A DNA stretch of 64,000 bases, taken from assembly GCF_032884065.1 (NCBI RefSeq), contig NW_027062649.1:1595355-1659354 (forward strand), given 5' to 3'. The notes beneath the pieces are model-generated. The model saw only the letters and a list, made by a program, of their open reading frames with translations. It ran no database searches and was not told the origin of the DNA. The position numbers were made by a program, and so were the translations under genes. The DNA comes from Artemia franciscana (lineage: Eukaryota; Arthropoda; Branchiopoda; Anostraca; Artemiidae). Numbering within the stretch: the stretch's first letter is position 1; every line of letters begins with the position of its first letter. Shown piece by piece: positions 50,841 to 63,476 of this stretch.

Positions 50841-51628
50841 TGGGGCGTTTCTCCGTTTCTGATCTCGGTGGGCCTTTAGCATACTATTTTCCAAATTTTT
50901 ATAAATAATTTCTGTGTAAAACTATTTGTATTACAGTTTTTTCCGGATTTTTTTTTTTTTTCATTCTGAATGGATAACCTATGCAAAATATTTTGACGAC
51001 AGTAATCAGTCAAACTAGATGATATTAACTTCCTCCGCTGAAAAGAAACATACCTTGATTCAATTGCATGGAATGTTTACTATCGTTAGCGGGTCAAAGT
51101 ATATCACATCTAGATTCTAATCTGAATTTTCCTAGCTAATGACTTGTAATCTGATGTATTTTCAGCTAGCCAAACACGTAGTTTGATTCTTTTTTTTTAT
51201 AGTTCTGATTTGTAATAGTCTTCATTAGAACCATGTTCTACCGTTTCTTCTGCCATACTTATCTGAAAATCTATTCTTAAGATCCTTAGAAAAGATTTTA
51301 AAGATATAACATTACATAGTATGGTAATTCTTTTTAAGCTTGTGAATCTGGTGAATTGAAAAAAAAAAATCACAGAAAAAAAGTTTTTTTTTTTTAAATT
51401 CAAGTCAGCAACTCTATCCAGAAAAAAAATTCTTTCCAAAATCCAGATTTTGAACTCCATAGCCCGTTCCCCAATTTTTTGCTAGAAAAAGCTGCTGGAT
51501 AACAGAAACATAAGCTACAAGACAATTTTGGTAAATCTTTTGTTCTTTATTACAGAGGGAAAAGTTTTCACCCAAGAGTCAATGGCTTTGTTAAGTGATT
51601 AAATTAAAAAAAAAATAGTTTTTTCACA

Positions 51629-51952
51629 TGAAAGCAAGGAGCAACATTATAACTTAGAACGAGCAGAAATAATTATGTATATGAGAGGGTTCACCCCATA
51701 GTTAATATTTTGCCCTTTACGCTTCCAATCGTTCCAATTCTTTAAGAATGACCCCTGAGTCCCCCTTTTGTTCCAATTCTTTACGAATGACCCCTGAATC
51801 ACAAAGGTCGTTTAATTAAAAGAAACAGCTCTTTTAAAAGTACTTAAAAACTTTAGTGTGAAGAGCGAGGTATTGACGAGGGGGATAGCCCCCTCATATA
51901 AGTAATAATTTCTGTTCGTTTTAAGTTTTAATTTTACTCCTTACTTTCAGTC
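51629..51952. repeat. Fold-back element
   Basis: ATGAAAGCAAGGAGCAACATT at the left and its near-complement TTTACTCCTTACTTTCAG at the right, with TATGAGAGGGTTCACCCC paired against GGGGGATAGCCCCCTCATAT. The loop has a duplicated TTCCAATTCTTTA-GAATGACC block. Confidence 0.75.
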
Positions 51953-51959
51953 GAATAAA

Positions 51960-52720
51960 ATTGTTTTATTTGTTTTTTGGAAAGACTATCCCATGTAACA
52001 AACTCCCCCAGTCCCCTGCCCACCGGGAAAAATCTCCCTTGAAAATGTCTGTATCCTTCCCAATAACCGATACTATAGTTAAGCAATAAGCAAAGTTCAT
52101 AACTTGCAGCCCTTCCTCCAGGGATCGTGGGGGATTAAGTCGTCTTCTAAGACACAGTTATTAGATATCTCCACTATGCTTAACAAAATGGCTATTTCAG
52201 AATTTTTATCCGGTGACTTTAGGAAACAAAAGAGGATGAAAGGGGGCGTAGTTGTCCTCCAATTTTGTGGGTCACATAAAAAGGGAAATAGAGCTTTTAA
52301 TTTCTGTTTGAATGAGCCTTCTTGCGATATTCTAGGACTACTGAGTCAATAAGATCACCCCGAGAAAGATAAAACAAATAAACACGCATCCGTAATCTTT
52401 CTTCTGGCACAAAATCCAAAATTCCACATTTTTTCAAAAAGGAGATTGAAACCTTTACAATAAGGTTCTCTGATACACTTAATCTGATGGTGTAATTGTC
52501 ATTAAGATTCTATTAGTCTTGGGGGGGATGTCTCGCCCTTTTTTCGAAAATAAGAAAAAAATTCAGGGTAAGTATACACTTGGTGAAACTTAAATATTTG
52601 GAATCAGCATAGAAATTTAATTCTTTTTATGTGTCTATTGTCCCTTTTATTGGAGTTTTGGTCACTATTCATCCGGGTCGCTCCTTACTTACAGTTCGTT
52701 AGCACGAATTGTTTGATTAT
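51960..52720 (-). repeat. Dispersed repeat R copy, long form
   Basis: Minus-strand head at about 52690-52720 (GAATTGTTTGATTA complement), continuing through CTCTGATACACTTAATCTG and the TAAGTCGTCTTCTAAGACACAG block to about 51960. Frames at 52104-52352 follow it. Confidence 0.75.
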
Positions 52721-52951
52721 ATCACTTAGATATACTAAATATCGGGGAAATCCTGCAATCGTGGGCCTGATAGCAACGTCAAGGTAAACTTTTCACGAGT
52801 TATCCTAACCAAAACCATGACTGCTGACAGAGAGGCAGGAGTGACCATGAGCTGTAACGTCCCTCAAGAAGATTATAGCTTAATTAAAGACACCGCATTT
52901 GCAATGGATTCTGATCGTTGGTTAAATGAAATAAGAAAACAAGCTTTTTTG

Positions 52952-53173
52952 ACTGAAAGTAAGGAGCGACATTATAACTTAAAACGAACAGAAATTATTC
53001 CGTAAATGAAAGTGACTTTCCCCTCATCAACGCCCCGCTCTTTACGTTAAGGTTTTTATTGTCTTGAAAAGTAGTAAAGCGTAAAGAGTGGGGCGTTGAG
53101 GAGGATACAGTCCCTTTCATATGCGGAATAATTTCTGTTCGTTTAAGTTTTAATGTCGCTCCTTACTTTCAGT
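52952..53173. repeat. Fold-back element, 222 bp
   Basis: Left end ACTGAAAGTAAGGAGCGAC, right end GTCGCTCCTTACTTTCAGT, exact complements. The arms run about 95 bp each through AACGAACAGAAATTATTCCG and the CGCCCCGCTCTTTACG / CGTAAAGAGTGGGGCG pair, with a small loop near 53065. Confidence 0.9.
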
Positions 53174-53649
53174 TAAAATAAAAAACTTGTTTTTTTGTTT
53201 GGAGTTGCCCTCCAATTTTTTGGTTGCTTAAAAAGGCCACTAGAACTTTTCAATTTATTTACGAACGTTTTATTGGTAATGAATATACGTAACTCACAAA
53301 TTAACTTACGCAACGAACTTCTATATTTGCACATTTTTATTATGTATATGGGGGGGGGGTCGTCCCATCGTCAATACCTCGTTCCTTACGCTAAAGTTTG
53401 AATTTTGTTCCAATTCTTTTTTTTAACTGAAAGTAAGGAGTGACATTAAAACTTTATGTAATGTGTGTTTATTGTTTATTATGTATCTTGTAATAATTTG
53501 ACTTTAACCAAGCAGCGTTTTTGGTATATAGTATATGGTAGCGCTGGAATAAAATTCTTGCCCTCCCCCAATTAAAATGCTGGCGCTACGCCCCTGCAAG
53601 ACACCTATAGTTTTCACTATAAACCAAAGTTTATTTACTGTCCGTTTCC

Positions 53650-54677
53650 CTAACTGTAAAAGCATAATGCCAACTGCGTATTTGGTGCTTTATTGAAACG
53701 AATTATATTACAAATATTACTTATTACAACATTGGCAATAAAATCAAAATTGCAGTGAAACAAAGTCTCGAGCTGATGAGCTTTCAGCAATTAATAGCAT
53801 TATGTATCACACGTTCAGTTTAATTTTGTTAGTTCTAGCAAAGAATGTTCAAGGCAATATGAAAAAATTTAGACTTTGGCAATCCGAAACGAACAGAAAT
53901 TAATTAAACTAAATATTCCGTAAAAAGAAGTTTTTCCAAGTAAAATCAAGGCTATATTAAACGTCAGATAGAAGAAATAAAAACCTACAATAACTCAAAC
54001 TCAAAACGACCAGAAATCGCGCTTAAAGAACAGACGAAATTCAAGACGAACAGAAATTAAATAAACAATCACAGCAAAAAAACATAAAATAGGTACTAAA
54101 GTAGATGAATAACAAATCTTAAAGTGAGTAAAACTTTAGTTGAATATGCTAATCAAGCTTGAAACGAAGAAAAGTCACTGCAAACAAGGGTTTGGGTACT
54201 GCTTCCTCCGCTAACTGTAAAAGTCTAAAACCCACTACGTCATAGGTGCTTTATTAAAAACGAATTCTATTACAAATATTTTCTTTTTTAATTATTACAT
54301 AATTAAAAATAAACCAAAAATATACAGTATTATAAGATTTTGAACTAATGAGCTTTTTTCAACTAACATCATCATATATCAAATATTCAGTTTAATTTTA
54401 TTTGTTATTTCCAAGACTGTTCAAGATAAACTTAGTTTCCCTACAAACAAGAGTTTAGATACTGCCCCCTTCCTGAACTATAAAAGTCTAAGGCTTAATG
54501 CGTCAATTTTGCATGAATAATATTACAAATATTTTCTCTTCCAGTTATTACAGTAATGAAAATGAAATTAAGAATTACAACGGAACAAATTCATGAGCAG
54601 ATGAATTTTCAACAATTAAAATCATTATATACCAAATATTTAGTTTGACTTTACTTGTTCTTTCCAAGACTGTTCAA
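53650..54677. repeat. Three diverged 230-bp repeats
   Basis: CTAACTGTAAAAG..., GGTGCTTTATT..., TATTACAAATATT..., GAGCTGATGAGCTTTCA... and AGTTTAATTTT..., TTCAAG... recur in order at about 53650-53870, 54215-54445 and 54465-54677. A reverse fragment is near 56180-56260. Family unknown. Confidence 0.7.
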
Positions 54678-54679
54678 CG

Positions 54680-55390
54680 CATATCAAACAGTTCGTGGTA
54701 ACGAACTGTAGTAAGGAGCGACCCGGATCAATAGTAACCGAAACTCTAAAAAATGGAATTTTGATACCAATAGTTACATCAAAAGAATCGCATTTTAATG
54801 CTGTAAAATATATAGGTTTCATCAAGATCAGTTATACCCATCAAAAGTTACGAGCCTGAGAAAATTTCCCTCATTTTAGAAAATAGGGGGAAACACCCCC
54901 TAAAAGTCATACCATGTTAAAGAAAATCACAAAATCAGATTCAGCGTATCAGAGAACCTTATTGTAGAAGTTTCAAGCTCATTTTTTCAAAGCCCTCCCA
55001 CGCTCATTTTCCCCCAAAATTCAGCAGATCAAAATTCTGAGATAACCATTTTGTTCACCATAGACGAAAAACCTAATAACTATGTCTATGGGGACGACTT
55101 ACTCCCCCACAGTCCCCGTGGGAGGGGCTGCAAGTTGCAAACTTTGACCTGTGTTTACATATAGTAATGGTTACTAGGAAGTGTACAGACGTTTTCAAGG
55201 GGATTTTTTTGGTTTAGGGGGGGGGGGGAGTTGAGGGGGGGGGGGTTACGTGGTAGGATATTTCCATGGAGAAACTTCTCATGGGGAAGAGAATTTCCCC
55301 ATGAAGGGGCGAAGGGTTTTCTAGCATTATTTGAAAAAACAATGAAAAAATAAATATGAAAATTTTTTTTGTACTGAAAGTAAGGAGCAG
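54680..55390 (+). repeat. Dispersed repeat R copy, near full length
   Basis: Head ATCAAACAGTTCGTGGTAAC at 54681, then GTAGTAAGGAGCGACCC, AACACCCCCTAAAAGTCATA, GGGGACGACTTACTCCCCCA, TTACATATAGTAATGGTTAC and GGTTTTCTAGCATTATTTGA. Ends against an ACTGAAAGTAAGGAGCAGC fold-back start at about 55374. Confidence 0.85.
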
Positions 55391-55895
55391 CATTAAAACT
55401 TAACACGAACAAAATTATTATACATATGAGGAGTTTACCCCCTCGTTATACCTCACTCTTTACGCTAAGTATTTTTAGCAATTTCAACTATTTATTCTAC
55501 GGCCTTTGTGATTCAAATGTTATTCTTAAGGAATTGGGACAAAATCTAAGCTGTAGTGCTAAAGAGCGACGAAGGTTGAACCCCCTCATATACGCAATAA
55601 AAACATACGAATATAGAAGTTCGTTATGTAAGTCAATTCGTAAGTTACGTATATTTTTTACCAATGAAAACGTTTTTAAAAAAATAAAAGTTCTAGTTGC
55701 TTTTTTAAGTAGTCAAAAACTTGGAGGGCAACTAGGCCTCCTCCCTCGCTCCTTTTTTCTAAAAATCTTCCAATAAATTGCAATTAATTAATATGCAAAT
55801 TTCGTTTTAATTATTTATGTGCGGAGTTCCAACATCAAAACATGTACTAATTCAACAACGTCCATAAATTAAATTAAAAAAAAACAAGTTTTTTT

Positions 55896-56139
55896 AAATG
55901 AAAGTAAGCAGCAACATTAAAACTTAAATCGAACATAAATTACTCTGTATATGAAAGGGGCTTTTCCTCCTTAACACCCCGCTCTTTACGCTAAAGTTTC
56001 TTACTGTTTTAAAAATAGAGTTAAGAGAAAGAGTCAAAATTTAGCGTAAAGAGCGAGGCTTTGAGGAGGAAAAGCCCCTTTCATATACGGAGTAATTTCT
56101 GTTCGTTTTAAGTTTTAATGTTGCTCCTTACTTTCATTT
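55896..56139. repeat. Fold-back element, 244 bp
   Basis: AAATGAAAGTAAGCAGCAAC at the left, GTTGCTCCTTACTTTCATTT at the right; arms about 100 bp with TATATGAAAGGGGCTTTTCC against GGAAAAGCCCCTTTCATATA. The flanks CAAGTTTTTTT and AAATAACTTG extend the symmetry. Confidence 0.9.
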
Positions 56140-57250
56140 AAAATAACTTGTTTTTTTTTATTTAATAGTTATCAGTAAAGCGCCAATGACGAAGTAGGTC
56201 TTAGGCTTTCACAGTTAGGGAAGGAGGCAGTACACAAACTCTTGTTTGTAGAGATTTTTGTTTGTTTTTAGTTTGATTTGCATATTTAATTTACGTTTTA
56301 CTTGTTTTAATATTTAATTATTTATTTTTAATAGTATTTGTTATATGTTTCTCTGCTATTATCGTTTATTTAATTGATGTTCGTTTTGAGTTTCATTTAT
56401 AATTAAATAGCAAAGCATTCTTGTTCGTTTTAAACTTGATTTGAATATTCCATTTAAGCTTTATTCGTTTTGAGATTTATTTATTCGTTTATGTTAGTAC
56501 CTGTTGTATGTTTTTTGATATGATTGTTTGTTTAATTTCTATTCGTTTTAGATTCCATTAATTCATAGTAATATTAATAGTAATTTCTGGTCGTTTTAAG
56601 TTTGAGTTATTGTAGGTTTTTATTTTTTCTGATCTTAAGTTTAATATGGCCCTCAGTTTTCTTTGAAAAAATACTTTTTTGGAAAGTTCCTTTTAATTAA
56701 TTATTAAATAGGACGTATTCTTCATGTTGGCAATGGAATGAATCTGCTATAATTTATAAAAACAAATTCCAGGAATGAAACGTACTGAAATAAATATCTC
56801 CTTGAAATTTGGTCCTATTTGAACTCTTGTGCTTAAGACACTGTCTCTTTCTACAGAAAGCTGAAGCATAAATAATTAAGTAAGAAGAAGTTGAAGGTTA
56901 GGCTGAAACTGATAAAAGAGTTTCAAACTTCTAAACCATGTAAATAGTTACTATATTTTTAAGAAAAAACTAAAAAGAAGGACTTCTCGTCAACTTTTCA
57001 GCCTTAGAAAGTGCGGGCAGGGGTATGTTGCAGGTAGAAGGAAAATATTGAACCTATCCATTCAACACTTTTCCTATCATACCAATCAGTTTTTCTCGTT
57101 GGGTTTTCCCATGCGTCTGGACCTATTTCTTACATACTTTTGGAAGGCGAATAACATCTTAACGTGATGATTTTAGTTCTACTTTATGATAATAAGTTTT
57201 TTAACTATCTAGTTTCAACCAAATTCTTACACAGTAAAATAGCAGCTTAC

Positions 57251-57364
57251 CATTGCAAAACCGGCAAGCAGCGCAGATATGTTGCTAACCGCTTTGAGTT
57301 GAGCTCTGCTCGTATGTAACTTCTTCCATGACTGGAATGATGGACTGTAGAAACTGCCTCTTGA
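57251..57364 (-). CDS. Orai: Orai calcium channel, TM1 exon
   Basis: Reads FQSWKKLHTSRAQLKAVSN then ISALLAGFAM, ending in phase at the donor ATG|GTAAGC. It matches the TM1 pore helix of Orai (human residues about 80-101). Human R83 and K87 equivalents are kept, K85 is Gln, and the highly conserved basic residue at human R91 (Lys in fly) is Asn. The upstream edge is a choice: TTATAG at 57365-57370 is used because an in-frame stop lies just beyond, but the acceptor could be the later CTACAG. The N-terminal coding exon was not found up to 64000. Confidence 0.88.
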
Positions 57365-58750
57365 CTATAAGCAGTAGCTGTTGTAATTACTTGTTAACAT
57401 CAAAAGTAAACACAAAACTGAACAAAATTTGGTTTTTAATGCACTACAATGGCTTTTACACGACAATAAGAAAAAAAAAAGAAAAAAATGACACTACTGG
57501 TCATTTTACTGTTGTAAAAAAATACAACAGATCTCTATCTGAGAATAAATAAAAAATATTAAACTTCTTAAGGCTTATGGAATTCTAGTTGTCCTTCTCT
57601 GGTTGTGCATATAACTATACCTCCGTTTAACATAACTTCGTTCAACTAGACTCATTTAATTCAATCAAACACCGTTCAACTCAACCCCTGTTAATCCAGC
57701 CCCATTTAATTTCAACTCTATTCAAAATATTGTTAAAAATGAATTTAAAATGCGGATAACGAAGGAAGAAAACGTTATAATTGAAACAATATTAATAGAA
57801 ATAAGCTGCAAATATAAATAAAAAATTACATTGTTTTCGTGTATACTTTTTGTTTTACGCATTCTATAGCTATGCCTTTGACCGCCAAGGGCGGGGCGGG
57901 TACATTGTCAGAAAAGTTCGTACTTTGGTTTATTTGTCATCTTGTTTTGTTTTTTACGAAGTTTCTTCATTGCCATGCGGAGAGTCTTTCAAGCGTCTTA
58001 CGACTGATTTGTCTTTGTTTTAATGATTTTCCGTTTGATTACTAATGTTTTCAATTTGTAATTTTTCCTGTCCTTCTGTTCTTTTATTTTCTGGTGTTAT
58101 ACTTGTAAGTTTGTTTAAACTGGAAATAATTCTGCTTGCACAAATTTTACCCTATTTGACTAAATCTTTCCGAGCCAAGCTCAATCTTATTCTTGATTTC
58201 CCTTGTTCACTACAATCTCCAGTAGTCACCTCCTTCACACTCTGTATTAGATGTTGCACTAAATCTTCCAAATTGTTACTATTTATTTCCAACTTACACT
58301 TTTTCCACATCCACTTTCACACAGGGATTGGTCTTCACCTTGGTGGTGTTCAATTGCTCGTACACCATTGTCTCTTGAAAAGTTACTTAATTCTGCCTCA
58401 ACCAGATTTATCTGGAATTTGGATTCATAATCACTAAGTCGAACTACAAAATAGCAGAGCTCTGCTTCCATTCAGGAAGCTGTTCGTCTCTTTATCTTTG
58501 AAACTTTGTAATCTCTTCTGTGCACTGTATTCAAGTTTTCTGCCTAGTATTCCTGTTCTAGCGGAAGGCAGTAAGACAATCAGACACTTCTTTCTCATCC
58601 CATTCTCTTTGAGTGAGCCTTCTTTCAGGTGAGTATCTCTAAACGATAAGCAGAAATCTTCTTTGGGAATTTGTAGATACAGTGAAATAGCATTTTATAG
58701 GAATTCTATGGTGTCGTTAATAGGGACTTTAGCTTCCAAATTATTTCAAA
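57365..58750. other. Upstream of the Orai TM1 exon, unassigned
   Basis: Probably intron or 5' flank of Orai. A minus-strand frame at 58283-58471 and a plus frame at 58045-58437 overlap; neither shows a known motif. No promoter can be assigned. Confidence 0.4.
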
Positions 58751-58753
58751 TGA

Positions 58754-59083
58754 CTAACTAATCACAATACTAACATCATAAGGCACTAAAATAACCTGAC
58801 ATCCCTCTGGTAGATCATCTTCAGTGGTGAGTTGTCTCTTACTATATAGTAGAGTGAAATTATCTTTGGGAATTGTAGCACTTTCTAGACATTCTAGACT
58901 TTCTAGACATGGTGTTCGATTGAAGCTTTCAGATTTCAAACTATTCTCAGTCATTGGAGAAATAATAATGCTGATATCATTCAGCAGTAAGTCAATTCTA
59001 TATCCCATAATTTTGAATGAGCTCCTTGCGATTTCTCTGGGACAGTTTTCAAGTACATGCTGAGATTCTTTAAAATCACTCAT
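58754..59083 (-). CDS. Unassigned 109-aa ORF
   Basis: Starts MSDFKESQHVLENCPREIAR and ends DLPEGCQVILVPYDVSIVIS. I do not recognise it. The tail faintly recalls the region after the cytochrome P450 K-helix, but the ExxR and heme-Cys motifs are not present. It could be a decayed exon or chance. Confidence 0.2.
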   Translation of the reverse strand: MSDFKESQHVLENCPREIARSSFKIMGYRIDLLLNDISIIISPMTENSLKSESFNRTPCLESLECLESATIPKDNFTLLYSKRQLTTEDDLPEGCQVILVPYDVSIVIS

Positions 59084-59269
59084 TCTATATTCGTTCGTAA
59101 ACTTTTCTCAAATTAAAAACTTCAACTGTTTACAGATTTGCCAAATCTGACAAGTTTCTGGCAGAAAAGTCAACAGAAAAATGATAGATAGATTTGATTA
59201 ATCAATGCCGAACTCCAATAATTGTGCATTTTCATTCTGCTACAGAAAAATTAAGTTAATCCTTAATGG

Positions 59270-60100
59270 TTTGGATATTTTTGATCAAACTTGGCTAATG
59301 CACTGGATTTGTCAGAAGCAGTCAAGGTCAAAAACATTAAAGACTATTGCTTTTTGACTTCTCAGGGTCCTAGTTTCGCAGGAATGTTATAAGAAACTAG
59401 CACTAGTCTCGGGGAATTTGACTTTCATTTTGAAGGTGACATTGTTTTTGCTCCAGTGCACTTTGTAGGGTCTGTTATAACTGCCAACAACAAACATTAT
59501 CAAATAGATACTTCTGTTTCTGAATCTGCCTCAGGTGCAATCATAAAATATTTATAACCAGTTTTTAATGAGCGTCCTGATAGCGGCAGCAAAATCTTTC
59601 AAGAAAGCTGCAACCCCTATTAAGAGCCATTTTGTAGATGGTAGACTAAACATAACTGATGGTCCTAATTATAAGCAGAGAGGTTTTAATTAGCAGGGTT
59701 ATAATACTTAGGTAACACATTGATTTAATGCTGGTATTAAATTTCAACATCTACAAGAGCAAATAAAAACAAAAGGAGATGTAAGCTGACTTCTGAATTG
59801 TACTGATTCCTTACAGTTTCTGTCCTTAAAGAGGATGCGTAACACAGCAACTCTTTAAATCTAACATTTTGCGAGACCCACCAAATAGTCCAAGTTGGTG
59901 TCCAGCAGTTCCTATCGTTTATCAGAACTCAAAAAGCGGCCTAGAAGGCAGTACAAGCCAACTGAAAAGGAGCTCAAGGAACCACTACCATTTACTTTAA
60001 ATAATAGGTGGTGACATAAGCATATCAGCTCTAAGTTCAATTATGTAGAGAGTAAATTTACAAATAAGTTAATTAAAAATTTTTGAAAATCAACCTCAAC
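59270..60100. other. Noncoding, possible transposon relic
   Basis: No frame longer than about 50 codons. Composition is less AT-rich than the surroundings and short stretches look once-coding (such as CCATTTTGTAGATGGTAGAC), but no family is identifiable. Confidence 0.3.
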
Positions 60101-60189
60101 TACTTTTATAGCTTCCCTATATATCAATGGTTTTTGAGCGATTTTGGGTCATGCCCCACCTAGGCATTTCTCAAATCCTGATGTCCCCC

Positions 60190-62058
60190 TCGTGATTATT
60201 TTAATTTTGTTACTCGAAATTTACGCTTATTCACCGGTAGGAGCCTTACAAAAGATGCCCGAGTGGTACTCCTAAACTCATGAGTTGTGTTATCAGCTTT
60301 GCTTGTATTATGATCATGACGGTCTCTATTAAAAGTAAAAAAAAATTCAAAAGCGGGGGTGAGCAGGCGATTCAAATATTTATACGAGAAAATCACGACT
60401 TGGTAATTTCGAATTTGGGATACATCCATTAACTTATCCTTTTTAAAATGCTCATGAGCAGGAACATCATCAGAATCATAAAATTCCGATAATAATTTTA
60501 CAGCTCTATTCTGAAGTTTTTTACTCTTTTGAACATGCTACAAAATTACTTACCCATATAGAGCATCCGTAGCTAATATATGGACAAAATATAGAAAAAT
60601 AAATCATTTTCAGAGTCTTTTTGGAGACAATATTTTTAATTCTTCGCGTCCCCCCAAGACCTCTGCTTAATTTTTCAGCTGTCGCATTTGAATGGTTTTT
60701 CCATGACAGGTTTTCATCAATTAAAAACCCCAAATATTTCGTTGTTGTTACTCTTTTTATCACATTTTCTCGAACCATGATTTGATCATTTCGAACACTT
60801 GACGAAATTCTAGAGAATATCATGAAAATGTTTTAAAAAAGTTTAGGGTTAACAAATTTTGTTGAGAAAAAGTTAGAAATTCAGAGACGGCATTATGAAT
60901 TTTATTATACAAAACATCAAGCGAAGGCGCAGCTAGAAAGATCAAAGCGCCATCTGCAAACAGGATGACACCAACCTCCGACAGGTAATGCTTCACTGGA
61001 TCAACAAAATTATGAAAAGGAGGGTTCTCAGGATTGATTCTTGACCCAGGATTGATTCTTTTTTGAAGATAAAAATGATCCCTTCTGTACTATTTCATCT
61101 AGATCGTGTAGATATGATGAAAACCACTCAAGTCTTGAACCCTTCACCCCAATTGAGTCAAGACCTTAAATAAACCAATTTCGAACTGCAATATCCGCAG
61201 ATAGCCCTTTTCTGAATCCAAATTGGTTTTCCATTAGAATTTTATTCTTTTCAATATAATAACTTAACTGGGCATGTACAGCTTTCTCATATAACTTAGA
61301 GGGGAGAATAGATATAGGTCTTCGATTCGATGGGTCATCCTTTTTCCCTCCTTTATGAAGAGGAACCACTCTTGCGATCTTTAGTGCTCGCAGGAAGACT
61401 CCGAGATCCAGAGAAAGGTTGATGACCTGCGTCAAGACAGGTGAAACACTGGTTTTTGCGACTTTTAAGAGTTTCAGCGAAAACTCATCCATCCCACTAA
61501 AACTCGACTTCATCGTAGCCAGAAATTGTGCCACTTCCCGTTCCAAATATTTTGCAAATTCAAAGGAATTCTCAGTTGCAGGCTGTCTTTCAAAAACAGA
61601 TCCAAAACTCACAGATGTGCGTAAGTTAGCCCGCGCCTGATCGCAAAGTCTTTTTCCTTCATTTGCAAAATAATCACACAGAAATTCAGCTATGTGTTGA
61701 GAATCAGTAAGACGACCTTCTGTGCTCTGTCTTGGCTCTCAGCTCCTTTCTTCTGTGAAAATTACCCAAAAGTTTATTTATTGTTTTCCATGTATTTTTC
61801 ACATTCTCTTGATTTTCATGAAATTCATTTTGGAAATGAAGTTTCTGAGCTTTACATTTGACTGAAATTAAAATATTCCGATATTTTTTGAATTTTATAA
61901 AATCATCATCTGAACAATCCTTTAAATAATTCACATAAAGTTGGTTTTTCTGCTTTATTGAAACTAGAATAGCTTCTGTTATCCATGGTTTCTTAGGAAA
62001 ATTTCTATTAAGGTTTATTCTTCGTAAGGGACATGTTTCATTCATTACATTAGTCACT
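60190..62058 (-). mobile_element. Decayed LINE, CR1/Jockey type
   Basis: On minus, in order: a pre-RT linker (62058-61704, PLRRINLNRNFPKKPWITEA), RT (61612-61166, NRRPISILPSKLYEKAVHAQ and NQFGFRKGLSADIAV), the palm at about 60940 reading VGVILFADGALIF where active elements have FADD, the RT thumb (60823-60521, TTKYLGFLIDENLSWKNH), and a C-terminal strip (60429-60196) with LLTPAFEFFFTFNRDRHDHN. The second catalytic Asp of FADD is Gly and the frame is broken several times, so it is dead. The endonuclease is missing; an R repeat sits at the 5' side. Confidence 0.85.
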
Positions 62059-62960
62059 ATCAAACAGTTCGTGGTAACGAACTGTAGTAAGGAGCGACCC
62101 GGCTCAATAGTAAACGAAACTCTAAAAAACGGAATTTCGATACTAAAAGATATATCAAAAGAATCGGATTTTTATGCTGATTTTAAATATATAAGTTTCA
62201 TCAAATTTAGTCTTTGTCATCAAAAGTTACGAGCCTGAGAAAATTTGCCTTATTTTGGAAAATAGGGGGTAACACCCCCTAAAAGTCATAGGATCTTAAC
62301 GAAAATTACACCATCGCATTCAGCGTATCAGAGAACCCTATACACAAAATTCCAAGGTCCAATCTACAAAAATGTGGAATTTCGTATTTTTTGCCAGAAG
62401 ACAAATCACGGGTGCGTGTTTATTTGTTTTTTGTTTTTTGTTTTTTTTCCCAGGGGTCATCGTATCGACCAATTGGTCCTAGAGTGTTGCAAGAGGGCTC
62501 AATTTAACGGAAATGAAAAGTTCTAGTGCCCTTTTTAAGTGACCAAAAAAATTGGAGGGCACCTAGGCCCCCTCCCACGCTCATTTTTTTCCCAAAGTCA
62601 ACGGATCAAAATTTTGAGATAGCCATTTTGTTCCGCATAGTCAAAAACCATAATAACTATGTCTTTGGGGATGACTTACCCCCCACAGTCCCTGGGGGAG
62701 GGGCTGCAAGTTACAAACTTTGACCAATGTTTACATACAGTAATGGTTACTGGGAAGTGTACCGATGTTATCAGGGGGATTTTTTTGGTTTGGGTGTGGG
62801 GTTCAGGGGAGGGGGCTATATGGGAGGATCTTTCCTTGGAGGAGTATTTCATGGGGGAAGAGAAATTCAATGAAAAGGGCGCAGGACTTTCTAGCATTAC
62901 TATAAAAAAAAACAATGAAAATATAAACATGAAAAAGTTTTTTCAATTGAAAGTAAGGAG
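62059..62960 (+). repeat. Dispersed repeat R copy, longest form
   Basis: Head ATCAAACAGTTCGTGGTAAC, GTAGTAAGGAGCGACCCGG, a GTTTATTTGTTTTTTG tract, GTTCTAGTGCCCTTTTTAAG, GATGACTTACCCCCCACAG, TACATACAGTAATGGTTACT and TTCTAGCATTAC. It joins a fold-back-like AAAGTAAGGAGAAGTATT at about 62950. The ORFs at 62526-62976 come from it. Confidence 0.85.
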
Positions 62961-63476
62961 AAGTATTAAAACTTAAAACGAACAGAGATTATTACGCATA
63001 TGAAGGGTTCTAAAAATACTTTAGCATAAAGAGCGAGGTATTTAGGAGGAGATAAATACTTCGCTCTTTATGCTAAAAATTTTTTAAATAATTTCAACTA
63101 TTTATTCTACGGCCTTTCTGATTCAGGGGTCATTCTTAAAGAATTGGGATAAAACGTAACGTAAGTTACGTAAGTTATGTACGTTTGTTACGCAAGTTAA
63201 TTCTTAAGTTACGTTTTTTTTACTAATAAAAACGTTCGTTAAAAATTAAAAGATCTAGTTGCCTTTTTGAGTAACCGAAAAATTGGAAGGCAACTAGACC
63301 TCCTTCCCCACCCCTTATTTCTCAAAATCGTCTGATCAAAACTAAGAGAAAGCCATTTAGCCAAAAAAAGAATTAATATGCAAATTTCATTTTAGTAATT
63401 TATGTACGGAGAGCCAAAATCAGACATGCATTAATTCAAAAACTTTCAGAAATTAAATAAAAAAAAAAGTTTTTTT

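Larger units (their letters stand above)
49699..57250 (-). other. Orai intron (7.55 kb)
   Basis: Begins GTAAGCTGCT and ends CCTTTTCTAG on minus. Packed with dispersed repeats R, fold-back elements and a 230-bp tandem family, listed separately. No other coding exon recognised. Confidence 0.85.

Noticed and set aside
58754-59083. Possible cytochrome P450 fragment
   Set aside because: Only a vague likeness to the region after the K-helix; no ExxR or heme-binding Cys motif found nearby, so left as unassigned.
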